DNA of 64,000 bases from an uncultured SAR86 cluster bacterium (GCA_905478035.1 CAJQGX010000011.1:1-64000); one strand, 5' to 3'. Shown: positions 26,621-35,674, numbered from the stretch's first letter. The notes: generated from the letters alone by a model not told the origin. Numbers and translations are program-made.

Positions 26621-28576
26621 ATGGACTCTGATAATACAAATAAAAGAAAAATTCTTGTTACATCGGCACTTCCATATGCAAATTCTTCATTACACTTGGG
26701 TCATATTTTAGAAGCCGTTCAAACAGATATATGGGTAAGATTTCATAACTTAAATGGTAATGAATGTTTGTATTTCTGTGCGGATGATACTCATGGAACT
26801 CCTGTAATGCTTAAAGCTAAGGAGGATGGAATTAATCCAGAGCAACTAATAAGCGAAGTTAAAAAAGATCATATGGAAACATATGAGTTATATGATATTA
26901 ATTTTACAAATTTCCACAGCACACATTCAGATGAAAATAAGAAATATTCGGAGTTTATTTATAACAAGGCTAAAGAAAAAGATTTAATTACTAGAAAAAC
27001 TATTAAGCAGTTATATGATGAAAAGGAGTCAATGTTTTTGTCTGATAGGTTTGTAAAAGGTGCATGTCCAAAGTGCAATGAAGAAGATCAATATGGTGAC
27101 GGTTGTAGTAAGTGTGGAGCAACTTATGATGTAAGTGATATTAAAAATCCTATATCTGCTCTTTCAGGAACAAAACCTATTTATAAAAATAGTGAACATA
27201 TATTTTTTAATCTTCCTAAACAGGCAAACCTATTGAAAGAATTTTTAAAAAAAAGTGATTTACAAAAACCTATTGTAAATAAATTAAGTGAATGGCTAAA
27301 TGATGATCTTCAGCAATGGGATATATCAAGAGATGCTCCTTACTTTGGTTTTAATATTCCTAGTGAGATTGATAAATATTTTTATGTTTGGCTAGACGCC
27401 CCAATTGGTTATATAGCTTCAATTGATAATTGGGCTAACTCTAATAATAAAAAAATTGAAGATTTGTGGTCAAAAGATTCAGAATATGAAATTTATCATT
27501 TTATTGGTAAAGATATAGCTTATTTTCATGGTCTATTTTGGCCTGCATTACTCGATTCAGCTGATTTAAAACTTCCAAATGGTATCTATGTTCATGGTTT
27601 TTTAACGATCAATGGTGAGAAAATGTCAAAATCTAAAGGAACGGGCATTCTGGCAAGAGAATTTGCAGATATATCTGATCCTGAGTTACTAAGATATTAT
27701 TTTGCGGCAAAATTAAATGATAAAGTAGAGGATATTGATTTAAATCTTGAAGATTATGTCACAAGAATTAATTCTGACTTAGTAGGAAAGTACTGTAATA
27801 TTGCCAGTAGATGTTCATCTTTTATTAAAAAAAATAATAATGAATTAACAGAAGAAATTGATAACGAATTTATTGCAGATATTGTCTTAAAAAAAGATCT
27901 CTTAGTAAATCATTACAACTCAAGAAACTATTCAAAAGCTATTCGATTGATAATGGATATTGCAGATGATGTAAATAAATATATAAACGATAGCACTCCA
28001 TGGAAAAAAGACTTAAATGAAGCTGTAGAGATAGCATCAACAGCAATTTATGCTTTTAGAATTCTTAGTATTTATTTAAGTCCTATAATTCCTAAAATCA
28101 CTAAAAATGCATTTGGATTTCTTAACACCGAAAAGAATTCTTTTGAAGATTTAGATCTTGCTATTGAAAAACCTATAAACAATTACACACCTCTATTGAA
28201 TAGATTAGAGCCTATTGAAATAAAAAAGGATGAGCCTATGAATGATAATAATTATATTGATATAAAGCAGTTTGCAGAGATTGATCTTAGAGTTGCTAAA
28301 ATTGTCAAAGCATCTAATGTTGAGGGAGCAGATAAACTTCTTAAGCTTAATCTTGATGTTGGAGATTTAGGTGAAAGGCAAGTTTTTGCCGGTATTAAAA
28401 AATCTTATGACCCTCAAGATTTAAAAGATAAGCTAGTTATTCTAGTGAGTAATCTTGAACCGAGACAAATGAAATTTGGGCTATCTGAAGGAATGGTATT
28501 AGCTTCTAGTGATAATGAGGGTATATATTTAATCTCGCCTGATTCTGGAGCAAAACCTGGGTTGAGAGTTAAATGA
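26621..28576 (+). CDS. metG: Methionyl-tRNA synthetase (MetG) with C-terminal tRNA-binding domain
   Basis: The 651-residue class I synthetase shows the HIGH-type motif PYANSSLHLGH, a zinc knuckle with four Cys (CPKCNEEDQYGDGCSKCG), and KMSKS in GEKMSKSKGTG. The C-terminal EMAP/OB-fold domain (about 545-651) starts IDIKQFAEIDLRVAKIV and mediates dimerisation and tRNA binding. The stop overlaps the next gene by 4 bp. Confidence 0.98.
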   Translation: MDSDNTNKRKILVTSALPYANSSLHLGHILEAVQTDIWVRFHNLNGNECLYFCADDTHGTPVMLKAKEDGINPEQLISEVKKDHMETYELYDINFTNFHSTHSDENKKYSEFIYNKAKEKDLITRKTIKQLYDEKESMFLSDRFVKGACPKCNEEDQYGDGCSKCGATYDVSDIKNPISALSGTKPIYKNSEHIFFNLPKQANLLKEFLKKSDLQKPIVNKLSEWLNDDLQQWDISRDAPYFGFNIPSEIDKYFYVWLDAPIGYIASIDNWANSNNKKIEDLWSKDSEYEIYHFIGKDIAYFHGLFWPALLDSADLKLPNGIYVHGFLTINGEKMSKSKGTGILAREFADISDPELLRYYFAAKLNDKVEDIDLNLEDYVTRINSDLVGKYCNIASRCSSFIKKNNNELTEEIDNEFIADIVLKKDLLVNHYNSRNYSKAIRLIMDIADDVNKYINDSTPWKKDLNEAVEIASTAIYAFRILSIYLSPIIPKITKNAFGFLNTEKNSFEDLDLAIEKPINNYTPLLNRLEPIEIKKDEPMNDNNYIDIKQFAEIDLRVAKIVKASNVEGADKLLKLNLDVGDLGERQVFAGIKKSYDPQDLKDKLVILVSNLEPRQMKFGLSEGMVLASSDNEGIYLISPDSGAKPGLRVK

Positions 28577-29619
28577 TGAATCAAGAAACAGATATTATTG
28601 TTATTGGTGCAGGCCCTGTAGGGCTATTTACAGTATTTGAGGCTGGTCTGCTGGGTCTTGATTGTGTTCTTATAGATAATCTCGATAAACCTGGTGGTCA
28701 ATGTGCAGAGCTTTATCCAGAAAAACCTATATATGATATTCCTGGGGTAGCTTTTCAAACTGCTCAAGAGCACGTGGATGCCCTTCTATTACAAATTAAA
28801 CCTTTTGATTATGAATTGTTTTTAAATCAAAGAGTTGAGCGTATAGAAGAAGTTAATCATAAAGATGATTTATATTGGAAAGTAACAACAAATGAGAATA
28901 ACTCTTTTATTTCCAAGAATATATTTATAGCAGCTGGTGCTGGATCTTTCGAAGCAAGAAGACCTCCTAATATTGAAGACCCAGATAAATTTTTAAATCA
29001 TGGAGTGAACTATGCTGTTAGGTCTAAAGATAAATACGTAGATAAAGACATATTCATTTTTGGCGGAGGAGATTCAGCTCTTGATTGGACTGTAGAATTA
29101 GCTAATAGTGCAAAAAGTCTTTCATTGGTTCATAGAAGAGATGCCTTTAGAGGAGCTCCTCATACCGAAGAGCTAATGAGAGAGCTTGTTAAAAATAATA
29201 AAATTAATCTTCTCACGCCTTATGTTATTGAAAATATTCATGGCAACAATAAAGTTAATGAAGTTTCTTTAAAGAATTTTGATACAAAAGAAATAGTCAC
29301 TCACAAAGCAGATGAGTTGATATTCTTATTTGGTTTAAATAAAAAATTAGGACCAATTCTTGACTGGGAACTAGAGCTTAATGATAAAAAAATTAATGTT
29401 AATACTGAAAACTTTGAAACCTCAAAAGATGGAATATTTGCAGTTGGAGATATAAATGATTATCCAGGTAAACTTGACCTTATTCTTTCTGGTTTTCACG
29501 AAACAACTCTTGCAGTCCAGAAAGCCTATAAAAGAATATATCCAGGAGAAAGAGTTCCATTTGGTTATACTACTTCAAATGCTAAGCTTCAAAAGAAATT
29601 AGGTGTTCTAGATAAATAA
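28573..29619 (+). CDS. Thioredoxin-reductase-like ferredoxin-NADP reductase
   Basis: The 348-residue flavoprotein has an N-terminal FAD site VIGAGPVGLFTVFEAG, the PGGQCAELYPEKPIYDIPG segment, an NADP site FGGGDSALDW and the second FAD motif GIFAVGDIND. It lacks the CxxC of thioredoxin reductase (the site reads IFIFGGGDSALDWTVEL), which identifies the YumC-type ferredoxin-NADP reductase. It is translationally coupled to metG (ATGA overlap) and sits one base before an RnfB-like ferredoxin gene, a likely redox partner. Confidence 0.92.
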   Translation: MMNQETDIIVIGAGPVGLFTVFEAGLLGLDCVLIDNLDKPGGQCAELYPEKPIYDIPGVAFQTAQEHVDALLLQIKPFDYELFLNQRVERIEEVNHKDDLYWKVTTNENNSFISKNIFIAAGAGSFEARRPPNIEDPDKFLNHGVNYAVRSKDKYVDKDIFIFGGGDSALDWTVELANSAKSLSLVHRRDAFRGAPHTEELMRELVKNNKINLLTPYVIENIHGNNKVNEVSLKNFDTKEIVTHKADELIFLFGLNKKLGPILDWELELNDKKINVNTENFETSKDGIFAVGDINDYPGKLDLILSGFHETTLAVQKAYKRIYPGERVPFGYTTSNAKLQKKLGVLDK

Positions 29620-29620
29620 A

Positions 29621-30292
29621 TTGGAATTAATTAATCTAATACATAAAGAGCTTCCTCAAATTCAATGTGGGAGGTGTGACACCCCAGGCTGTAGGCAATA
29701 TGCAGAGGCTATTGCAATCGGCTCTCCTCATGATAGATGTGTTCCTGGAGGAATAGAAACTCTTGAAAAACTTAATAAGATTAATGCTAAGTCATACAAA
29801 GATGTCAATTATGATTATGGTCCTACTATCCCCAGTCAAAAAGTAAAAATCGTTGAAGAAGAATGTATTGGATGTAAAAAATGTATTAGTGCATGCCCTG
29901 TTGACGCTATCACAGGAGGAACAAATATGATGCATTCTATAATAGATGATATTTGTACAGGATGTGAACTGTGCATAGAACCATGTCCAGTGGATTGTAT
30001 TGAAATAATTCCTCTTTCTGAAAAAGAAATTGCTTTACCTAGGAAAGATTCACAACTTTTTTTTGATCTCAAAGAAAATTTATCAATTGATAACAAAAGG
30101 AATAAATTAAAAAATTTTAGTGACAAAAATATAGAAATCAGCAATATCGTAAATGAAAAAATAATTAATAGGAATATTGATAAATCATCAATGATTGATC
30201 AAATGCAACACGAAATAATAAAATCTGATTTATCTAAATTACATAAATTTGATGACAAAGAAATTAATTCTTTTTTAAAAAAGACAAAGTAA
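29621..30292 (+). CDS. RnfB-like polyferredoxin, soluble form (TTG start)
   Basis: The 223-residue protein starts LINLIHKELPQIQCGRCDTPGCRQYAEAI, the four-Cys Fe-S domain of RnfB/RsxB. Two bacterial ferredoxin motifs follow (CIGCKKCISACPVDAI, CTGCELCIEPCPVDCI). The N-terminal membrane helix of true RnfB is missing and no other rnf genes are near, so it is a stand-alone electron carrier, probably fed by the adjacent reductase. The C-terminal about 80 residues are Lys/Asn-rich and unconserved. The start is TTG at 29621, one base after the previous stop, without a visible Shine-Dalgarno sequence; coupling by re-initiation is likely. Confidence 0.85.
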   Translation: MELINLIHKELPQIQCGRCDTPGCRQYAEAIAIGSPHDRCVPGGIETLEKLNKINAKSYKDVNYDYGPTIPSQKVKIVEEECIGCKKCISACPVDAITGGTNMMHSIIDDICTGCELCIEPCPVDCIEIIPLSEKEIALPRKDSQLFFDLKENLSIDNKRNKLKNFSDKNIEISNIVNEKIINRNIDKSSMIDQMQHEIIKSDLSKLHKFDDKEINSFLKKTK

Positions 30293-30876
30293 TGCTTAAA
30301 GATAGATTTAGAAAATATTTACCTGTTGTAGTTGATCTAGAAACAGGAGGATTTAATTCTAAAGAAAATGCCATTCTTGAGATTGCAATTACGCTAATTG
30401 AAGAAATTGATGAATTATTAGTTGTTGGAGATACTCATAGATATCATATTGAACCCTACGAAGACCTAATTGTTGAAGATGAATCTTTGGAATTTACAAA
30501 AATTAAACTGGATCACCCATTAAGAAATGCTGTATCTGAAAAAGATGCATTAAAAGAGCTTTTTACAATTATTAATAAAGAAAAAACTAAATATGAATGT
30601 TCTAGAGCTATTCTAGTTGGACATAATGCTCATTTTGACTTGTCATTCTTAAATGAAGCAATAACAAGAAATAATATTAAAAGATCACCATTTCATCCGT
30701 TTTCAGTTCTAGATACTGTAAGTTTAGGTGCTCTTGCTACACAACAGACAGTTCTAGCAAGGATATGTGATTCATTATCTATTGATTATGATTCAAACGA
30801 AGCTCATTCTGCGGCATATGATTCAAAGGTAACTGCAAAAGTATTCTGCAGAGTTATAAATGATTTATCTAATTAA
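30292..30876 (+). CDS. rnt: Ribonuclease T
   Basis: This 194-residue DEDD exonuclease has VVDLETGGFNSKENAILEIAI (catalytic Asp and Glu), HNAHFDLSFLNEA, KRSPFHPFSVLDT and HSAAYDSKVTAKVF. RNase T trims the 3' ends of tRNA and other stable RNAs and turns over the tRNA CCA end. The TAATG junction shares one base with the ferredoxin gene. It converges on grxD with a 4-bp overlap. Confidence 0.95.
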   Translation: MLKDRFRKYLPVVVDLETGGFNSKENAILEIAITLIEEIDELLVVGDTHRYHIEPYEDLIVEDESLEFTKIKLDHPLRNAVSEKDALKELFTIINKEKTKYECSRAILVGHNAHFDLSFLNEAITRNNIKRSPFHPFSVLDTVSLGALATQQTVLARICDSLSIDYDSNEAHSAAYDSKVTAKVFCRVINDLSN

Positions 30877-31187
30877 CTAATAGCGGTTTCAATAAATTTT
30901 TTTAAATCGCCTGATTCATGCATTTGGGTAACGATATCTGCACCACCAATAAGCTCACCTTTTACAAATACTTGTGGGAAAGTTGGCCAGTCAGAAACAG
31001 ATGGAAGAGTCGATCTAGCATCATTATTTTCTAAAACATCTACATAAGAAAATTGAGCTTCGCACTCAATAAGAGCCTGAACAGTTTTAGCAGAAAAACC
31101 ACACTTTGGTTCATATGGCGTTCCTTTCATATAAATGAGCAAGTCATTTTCTTTAATTTGTGCTTTTAATTTCTCTTCAATACTCAT
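30873..31187 (-). CDS. grxD: Monothiol glutaredoxin GrxD
   Basis: A 104-residue CGFS glutaredoxin (KGTPYEPKCGFSAKTVQAL) with the cis-Pro segment WPTFPQVFVKG and the GSH loop IGGADI. Proteins of this kind bind and transfer [2Fe-2S] clusters with BolA partners. It is the last gene of the leftward MFS-pdxJ-grxD run, overlapping pdxJ by 4 bp. Confidence 0.97.
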   Translation of the reverse strand: MSIEEKLKAQIKENDLLIYMKGTPYEPKCGFSAKTVQALIECEAQFSYVDVLENNDARSTLPSVSDWPTFPQVFVKGELIGGADIVTQMHESGDLKKFIETAIS

Positions 31188-31954
31188 AATGTGCCTTTAA
31201 TTAAGTTTATATAACTCTTTATAGTGTCAGCAAAGCCATTTTTCAAGGACTCTGTTATAACAGCATGGCCAATTGACACCTCATTGACTCCTCCAATCTT
31301 AATAAGTTCAGGTAGATTAAATAAATTTAAATCATGACCAGCATTAACAAATAGATTTGTTGAATTAGTTTTACTTATCAATATAGATAAAGGTTTTATG
31401 GTACTAAAATCACCATTTTCTATGCTCTTGGAAAAATTTCCAGTGTGTATCTCTATTCCATCTACCCCTATTAATCTTGCATATTCAATAATATCTATAT
31501 TTGGCTTACGATCTTTAAGCTGATCAACAAATAAGGAAATCTTTGAGTTAGATGACATATTTTTAAAATGATTAATTTCAGTTTTTAATAAAGCATCATG
31601 AGGGCCTGACTCCCAACCATGGTCTGATGTTATTTGCGATGGTGAATCTGGTACAAGCGTTATTTGGTCAGGTTGTGTCTCTTTAACAAGATTTTTAAAC
31701 CCTAAAAAATTGCCTAATTCTTCTGAAAATGGATTTCCTTCAAGGTTAAAATCAACCTCTCTTTTTTTACATAATTCAGCGATAGAAATAACATCAGCAC
31801 TTGTGGCGTGTCTATGGTCAGGTCTAGGATGAAGTGTAAGACCATCTACACCAAGATCAATGGCTTGATTGGCATATTCTTCTAAATTTGGATAATTATC
31901 ACCTCTTGCATTCCTCAAAAGAGCTATTTTATTAAGATTTAAACTAAATTTCAT
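31184..31954 (-). CDS. pdxJ: Pyridoxine 5'-phosphate synthase (PdxJ)
   Basis: A protein of about 256 residues with the PdxJ opening LNLNKIALLRNARGDNYPNL, DGLTLHPRPDHRHA, FNLEGNPF, QITLVPDSP, IEIHTGNF and AGHDLNLFNL. It makes vitamin B6 phosphate from deoxyxylulose 5-phosphate and 1-amino-acetone 3-phosphate. Start: the ATG at 31954 gives MKFSLNLNK; a GTG three codons upstream is possible. It overlaps the MFS gene by 11 bp. Confidence 0.96.
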   Translation of the reverse strand: MKFSLNLNKIALLRNARGDNYPNLEEYANQAIDLGVDGLTLHPRPDHRHATSADVISIAELCKKREVDFNLEGNPFSEELGNFLGFKNLVKETQPDQITLVPDSPSQITSDHGWESGPHDALLKTEINHFKNMSSNSKISLFVDQLKDRKPNIDIIEYARLIGVDGIEIHTGNFSKSIENGDFSTIKPLSILISKTNSTNLFVNAGHDLNLFNLPELIKIGGVNEVSIGHAVITESLKNGFADTIKSYINLIKGTL

Positions 31955-33203
31955 TTTTTTCACGTACTACTAATAAAACCAAACCACCTAAAATAAACAG
32001 AACTGCTATAGGCAGTAAAGCAATTCTCACATCCCCATAAAGAGCAAGTAAAGTTCCCACCATTAATGGTCCAAAAATTGCGCCGGCTCTACCTAAAACA
32101 TTATAAATTCCAAAAAATTCACCAGCCTTTTCTAATGGTATTATCTTTCCATAAAAACTTCGTGAACTCCCTTGAATACCACCTTGAACGCTACCTACTA
32201 AAATAGCTAAAATATAAAATTCTATAGCTGATGATAGAGTTGTAGAAAAGATAATAATAAATATATAGAAAATTATTGTTGTAAATAATACTTTTTTATC
32301 ACCATATCTATCCGCTATGTAGCCCCAAAATATGGTTGCTGGAAAGGCAACAAATTGAACTAAAATTAATGCAGGAATTACATCATTAGCCTTAAGACCT
32401 ACATTAAGAGCAAAATCAGCTGCAAGATATATTACAGTATGAGCACCATCAATAAACAAGAAAAAGGCTAATAGAAAAAGAGAAATATTTCTATATTGGG
32501 AAATAGACTTTAATGTGGAAAGAAGATTAGTGAATGATTTTTTTAATAGGAAACCTTTATTGTGATTTATTATAGTTTCATTATAATTCTTGCGAATTGG
32601 GAGCATAAATAGAAACCACCATATTGATACCATCATAAAAGAAATCTTTATTGCATCTGCAGAAGATGAAAAGCCAATTTTTTCCCAAAAAAGAAACATT
32701 AAAGCATTAACTAAAAATAACGTGCCTCCTCCTAGATACCCCCATGCATAACCATAATTTGAAATTTGTGAAAGTTTATTTGCTGGTGCAATCTTAGTTA
32801 ATATTTTGTCATACGGAATTTGACTGACAGCAAAACAATAATTAGCTATACAGAAAAACAATAAGGCATAAAACCATGAACCCAATGAAAGAGTTGAAAG
32901 TAGACCAACAAAAAGTGCACCAATAGTTGTAAAAAAAATTAAAGATTTTTTGGTTGCATTATTAATATCTGTTATGGCTCCAATAAATGGAGCTGTAAAT
33001 AAAACAATAGTGTTACATATTGCTAAGGCCCAAGCCTTGTAGACAGTTGCATCCGCCATCTCAACACCATTAGCCCAATACTGCAAATAAAAAACAGGAA
33101 AAAATCCTGCAACAACAGTAGTAGCAAATGCAGAATTACCAACATCATAAGCTATCCATGATTTAACTTTTTTAGAAAATACTGTAGTTGTTATATTATT
33201 CAA
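31944..33203 (-). CDS. MFS permease, UMF1/Atg22-like family
   Basis: The 419-residue, 12-helix permease begins VKSWIAYDVGNSAFATTVVAGFFPVFY, a signature of the UMF1 (Atg22-like) branch of MFS transporters. Other family marks are FTAPFIGAITDI and GSVQGGIQGSSRSFYGKIIP, then the C-terminal FGPLMVGTLLALYG. Substrates of bacterial members are unknown; amino-acid efflux is often suggested by analogy to yeast Atg22. It is translationally linked to pdxJ. Confidence 0.88.
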   Translation of the reverse strand: MNNITTTVFSKKVKSWIAYDVGNSAFATTVVAGFFPVFYLQYWANGVEMADATVYKAWALAICNTIVLFTAPFIGAITDINNATKKSLIFFTTIGALFVGLLSTLSLGSWFYALLFFCIANYCFAVSQIPYDKILTKIAPANKLSQISNYGYAWGYLGGGTLFLVNALMFLFWEKIGFSSSADAIKISFMMVSIWWFLFMLPIRKNYNETIINHNKGFLLKKSFTNLLSTLKSISQYRNISLFLLAFFLFIDGAHTVIYLAADFALNVGLKANDVIPALILVQFVAFPATIFWGYIADRYGDKKVLFTTIIFYIFIIIFSTTLSSAIEFYILAILVGSVQGGIQGSSRSFYGKIIPLEKAGEFFGIYNVLGRAGAIFGPLMVGTLLALYGDVRIALLPIAVLFILGGLVLLVVREKNEI

Positions 33204-33295
33204 TTTTAAGATGAGATTAATTAGTAATATTCTATATTAAAATACATCTTGCATATCATTAAATTTTTGTTATATTTTTTTAGGGGGATAACATA

Positions 33296-33394
33296 ATGGA
33301 TGATATAACAACTATCAAATTAGGTGCTTTTTTTGTAGCAGGAATTGGCTTTATAGTATTTTTACTTGGCTTGGCTGCTTATATTTTTTATTAA
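33296..33394 (+). CDS. 32-aa single-span membrane microprotein
   Basis: An ATG at 33296 is preceded by a near-ideal Shine-Dalgarno sequence (AGGGGG, 33282-33287, 8-base spacing), which stands out in this AT-rich genome where strong sites are rare. The product starts MDDITTIKLG and then is one transmembrane helix ending AAYIFY. It sits in the spacer upstream of the divergent MFS gene, and its stop overlaps hinT tail to tail by 4 bp. No family recognised. Confidence 0.6.
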   Translation: MDDITTIKLGAFFVAGIGFIVFLLGLAAYIFY

Positions 33395-33732
33395 GCTGGC
33401 AACCAGTTAAATGACTTGCCGGAGAGTAAGTGCAGGTGTAAATGAAAAATGGTTTGCCCTGCATTTTCTCCATTATTAATAACGATATTAAAAGTATCAT
33501 CTAATATTAATAACTTTGATAATTTTCCAGCTACAAGCATAAGATGACCCAATAGCTCTTTATCACTTTCTGTTGCTTTTGAAAGCATTGGAATTGGTTT
33601 CTTTGGAATAATAAGTAAGTGAACTGGGGCCTGTGGGTTAATATCTTTTATTACAATAGATTGATCATCCTCATAAATAATATCTGAAGGTATTTCTTTA
33701 TTAATTATTTTTTCAAAAAGAGTTTCGCTCAT
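33391..33732 (-). CDS. hinT: HIT-family nucleotide hydrolase (HinT-like)
   Basis: The 113-residue protein begins LFEKIINKEIPSDIIYEDD and carries the histidine triad HLHLHLL (H-phi-H-phi-H). This is the HinT branch, which hydrolyses adenosine phosphoramidates and aminoacyl-AMP. Two bp upstream lies the small membrane gene on the same strand, and dedA before that. Confidence 0.94.
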   Translation of the reverse strand: MSETLFEKIINKEIPSDIIYEDDQSIVIKDINPQAPVHLLIIPKKPIPMLSKATESDKELLGHLMLVAGKLSKLLILDDTFNIVINNGENAGQTIFHLHLHLLSGKSFNWLPA

Positions 33733-33734
33733 TA

Positions 33735-33920
33735 TTAAAAAGCTCTGAGAACTCTATAACCTATATAAAATATAGCAAATGTCATTAATATAGCTAAAGT
33801 AATAATTAATAAGTCTCTTAAGGTTTGAAGGAACTTTCCTTGTTTTTTTGCCTTAACCAATTGGACTAATAAATAAATTAAAGCAATAGTACTTATTGTT
33901 AAAATGAAGATACTCAACAT
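33735..33920 (-). CDS. Small two-helix membrane protein (61 aa), unknown function
   Basis: MLSIFILTISTIALIYLLVQ forms one helix, a basic loop KAKKQGKF follows, then a second helix through LLIITLAILMTFAIFYIGY. It lies between dedA and hinT with spacers of 6 and 2 bp, so it belongs to the same transcript. I do not recognise a family; the hairpin layout with a cytoplasmic basic loop is all that can be said. Confidence 0.7.
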   Translation of the reverse strand: MLSIFILTISTIALIYLLVQLVKAKKQGKFLQTLRDLLIITLAILMTFAIFYIGYRVLRAF

Positions 33921-33926
33921 ACTAAA

Positions 33927-34430
33927 TTATCCAAAAAATGAGCCTACGCCCGTTACCAAGAAACCTAAAGCAATGCCCCATAAGATACATGCTATAAGAT
34001 CTGCAATATAAAATCTTACAACCTTTAGATCAGAAATACCAAGTAAAAAAGGAACTATAGGCCTAACTGCTGGGATAAACCTTCCGAGTAAAACAGTATA
34101 TGAACCAGTTTTATCTAGAAACTTTTGAGCTCTAGTGATTGTTTTTTTTCTTTTCACCATTACCTTAGTTGTTAGAATTTGCGGTCCAATAGTCTTGCCA
34201 AATAAGAAGCTACCCATATCACCAATATGGGCACCAAGAACTGCTAAGAGAACAATAGAATATATTGATAATAAATCAGTGTTGTATATAAAAATACAAA
34301 TAGAAAATAAGATTGCGCTAGATGTAACTATTCCTGATAAAACAAAGGATTCTATAAAAGCAAAGAAAAGAACAACCATCCATGCATATTCAGCATTTGC
34401 ATTTAAATATAATTCAATTTTTTCAAACAT
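33927..34430 (-). CDS. DedA-family membrane protein
   Basis: The 167-residue protein has the DedA (SNARE-associated) pattern: an early ESFVLSGIVTS helix, GAHIGDMGSFLFGKTIG, then GRFIPAVRPIVPFLLGISDLKVVRFYIADLIACILW. DedA proteins act in lipid-carrier recycling (undecaprenyl phosphate or phospholipid flipping) and proton-motive-force homeostasis. It is on the short side for the family (about 200 usual). It is divergent from the epoxide hydrolase gene. Confidence 0.9.
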   Translation of the reverse strand: MFEKIELYLNANAEYAWMVVLFFAFIESFVLSGIVTSSAILFSICIFIYNTDLLSIYSIVLLAVLGAHIGDMGSFLFGKTIGPQILTTKVMVKRKKTITRAQKFLDKTGSYTVLLGRFIPAVRPIVPFLLGISDLKVVRFYIADLIACILWGIALGFLVTGVGSFFG

Positions 34431-34478
34431 AATATTAAACTGGAGTTATTAAGGATATTTTACTTTAATTAATAGTTT

Positions 34479-34493
34479 CGCATATAGTATGCG
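34479..34493. promoter_or_regulatory. Perfect palindrome CGCATA-TAG-TATGCG in a divergent spacer
   Basis: This 15-bp perfect inverted repeat is unusually GC-rich for the spacer. It lies 24 bases from the epoxide hydrolase ATG and 49 from the dedA start, where a repressor could act on either promoter. No adjacent regulator gene is present, so the cognate protein is unknown. Confidence 0.4.
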
Positions 34494-34516
34494 TAATAAG
34501 AATCACTACTTTAAAA

Positions 34517-35635
34517 ATGATAGAAAAATTTAATATTCATATTTCTGATGAAGAAATAAATAAATTACATCAAAAAATAACCCTTACAAGGTGGCCCGAT
34601 GAGATAAATGATGAGTACTGGTCACATGGAACAGGAATGAGTTTTTTAAAAGACCTATCAAATGAGTGGTTAAACTCTTTTGATTGGAGAGATCATGAAG
34701 AAGAGTTAAATAAAATCGGTAGTTATAAATTTAAATCTAATTCTGGACTTAAAATTCATTTTCTACATTCGAAGTCAGATAAAGAAGGAGCGGTTCCACT
34801 AATAATGACGCATGGATGGCCAGGCAGTATTCAAGAGTTTTTAAAGATTATTCCTATAATTCATGAGAAATCAAAAATACCAATTGATATAATTTGCCCC
34901 TCTATGCCAGGTTTTGGATTTTCTGATAAACCAACTGAAAAAGGCATGGATTCTAAAAAAATTGCAAGAATTCAACATGAATTAATGTGTGCTCTTGGTT
35001 ATGATAAGTATGTCGTTCAAGGGGGTGATTGGGGAGCAACTGTAAGTAAGTGGATGGCAGAGCTTTACCCAGATAATTGTATTGGCATACATTTAAATCT
35101 TGTAATAGCATTTCCTCCTGACGATATAGACCCTATGCAAGGCGTTACAGAAAATGAATTAAAGTTATTAGAGAATTTTAATAAATATAAAGCGCAAGGA
35201 TATGGTTACTACGAAATACAGCGAACAAAACCACAAACTATAGGCTATAGTCTAAATGATTCACCTGTTGGTTTAGCAGCATGGATTGCAGAAAAGTATT
35301 ATGGTTGGTTTGATGAAAAGACTAATAAATTAGTTGTTACAAACGATGAAGTTTTAAGTATTATTTCATTGTATTGGTTTACAGAATCAGCACCCTCGTC
35401 AGCTCGTTTATATAAAGAAAATGGGGAACTTGGCTTTTCATTTAATAAAATCTCGCAGCCAATGGCAGGTGCTATTTTTAAAAAGGATATTATGATACCT
35501 CCGAAGGTCTGGGCTGAAAAAATATATAATGTAGTGCAGTGGAATGAATATGATGGCGGTCATTTTGCTGCTTTAGAAAAGCCTGAAGTATTAGCTGAAG
35601 ATATAATCAATTTTATATCCAAGTTAATAAAATAA
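34517..35635 (+). CDS. Epoxide hydrolase (EHN/juvenile-hormone type), alpha/beta hydrolase
   Basis: The 372-residue enzyme has the N-terminal EHN domain (ISDEEINKLHQKI, TRWPDE, WRDHEEELN) and the alpha/beta fold with oxyanion HGWPGS. The nucleophile Asp is in QGGDWGATVSKW and the catalytic His in GGHFAALEKPE. The family opens epoxides to diols, often on lipids or xenobiotics; the substrate is unknown. It is a single gene bounded by a palindrome upstream and a terminator downstream. Confidence 0.92.
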   Translation: MIEKFNIHISDEEINKLHQKITLTRWPDEINDEYWSHGTGMSFLKDLSNEWLNSFDWRDHEEELNKIGSYKFKSNSGLKIHFLHSKSDKEGAVPLIMTHGWPGSIQEFLKIIPIIHEKSKIPIDIICPSMPGFGFSDKPTEKGMDSKKIARIQHELMCALGYDKYVVQGGDWGATVSKWMAELYPDNCIGIHLNLVIAFPPDDIDPMQGVTENELKLLENFNKYKAQGYGYYEIQRTKPQTIGYSLNDSPVGLAAWIAEKYYGWFDEKTNKLVVTNDEVLSIISLYWFTESAPSSARLYKENGELGFSFNKISQPMAGAIFKKDIMIPPKVWAEKIYNVVQWNEYDGGHFAALEKPEVLAEDIINFISKLIK

Positions 35636-35653
35636 GGCTCCATAGGAGCCTTT
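35634..35653. terminator. Terminator between epoxide hydrolase and porin genes
   Basis: The inverted repeat AAGGCTCC-ATA-GGAGCCTT begins inside the epoxide hydrolase stop region and lies between two convergent genes. The trailing T tract is short (TTT), so strength is uncertain, but the GC-rich stem is exceptional locally. Confidence 0.65.
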
Positions 35654-35674
35654 AGAGAAAGTAAAACGTTGGAT

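Noticed and set aside
29836..30144. 102-codon frame antisense to the RnfB-like gene
   Set aside because: It contains His/Ser-rich strings that are the reverse reading of the Cys-Pro ferredoxin motifs; there is no Shine-Dalgarno sequence and no independent coding signal.
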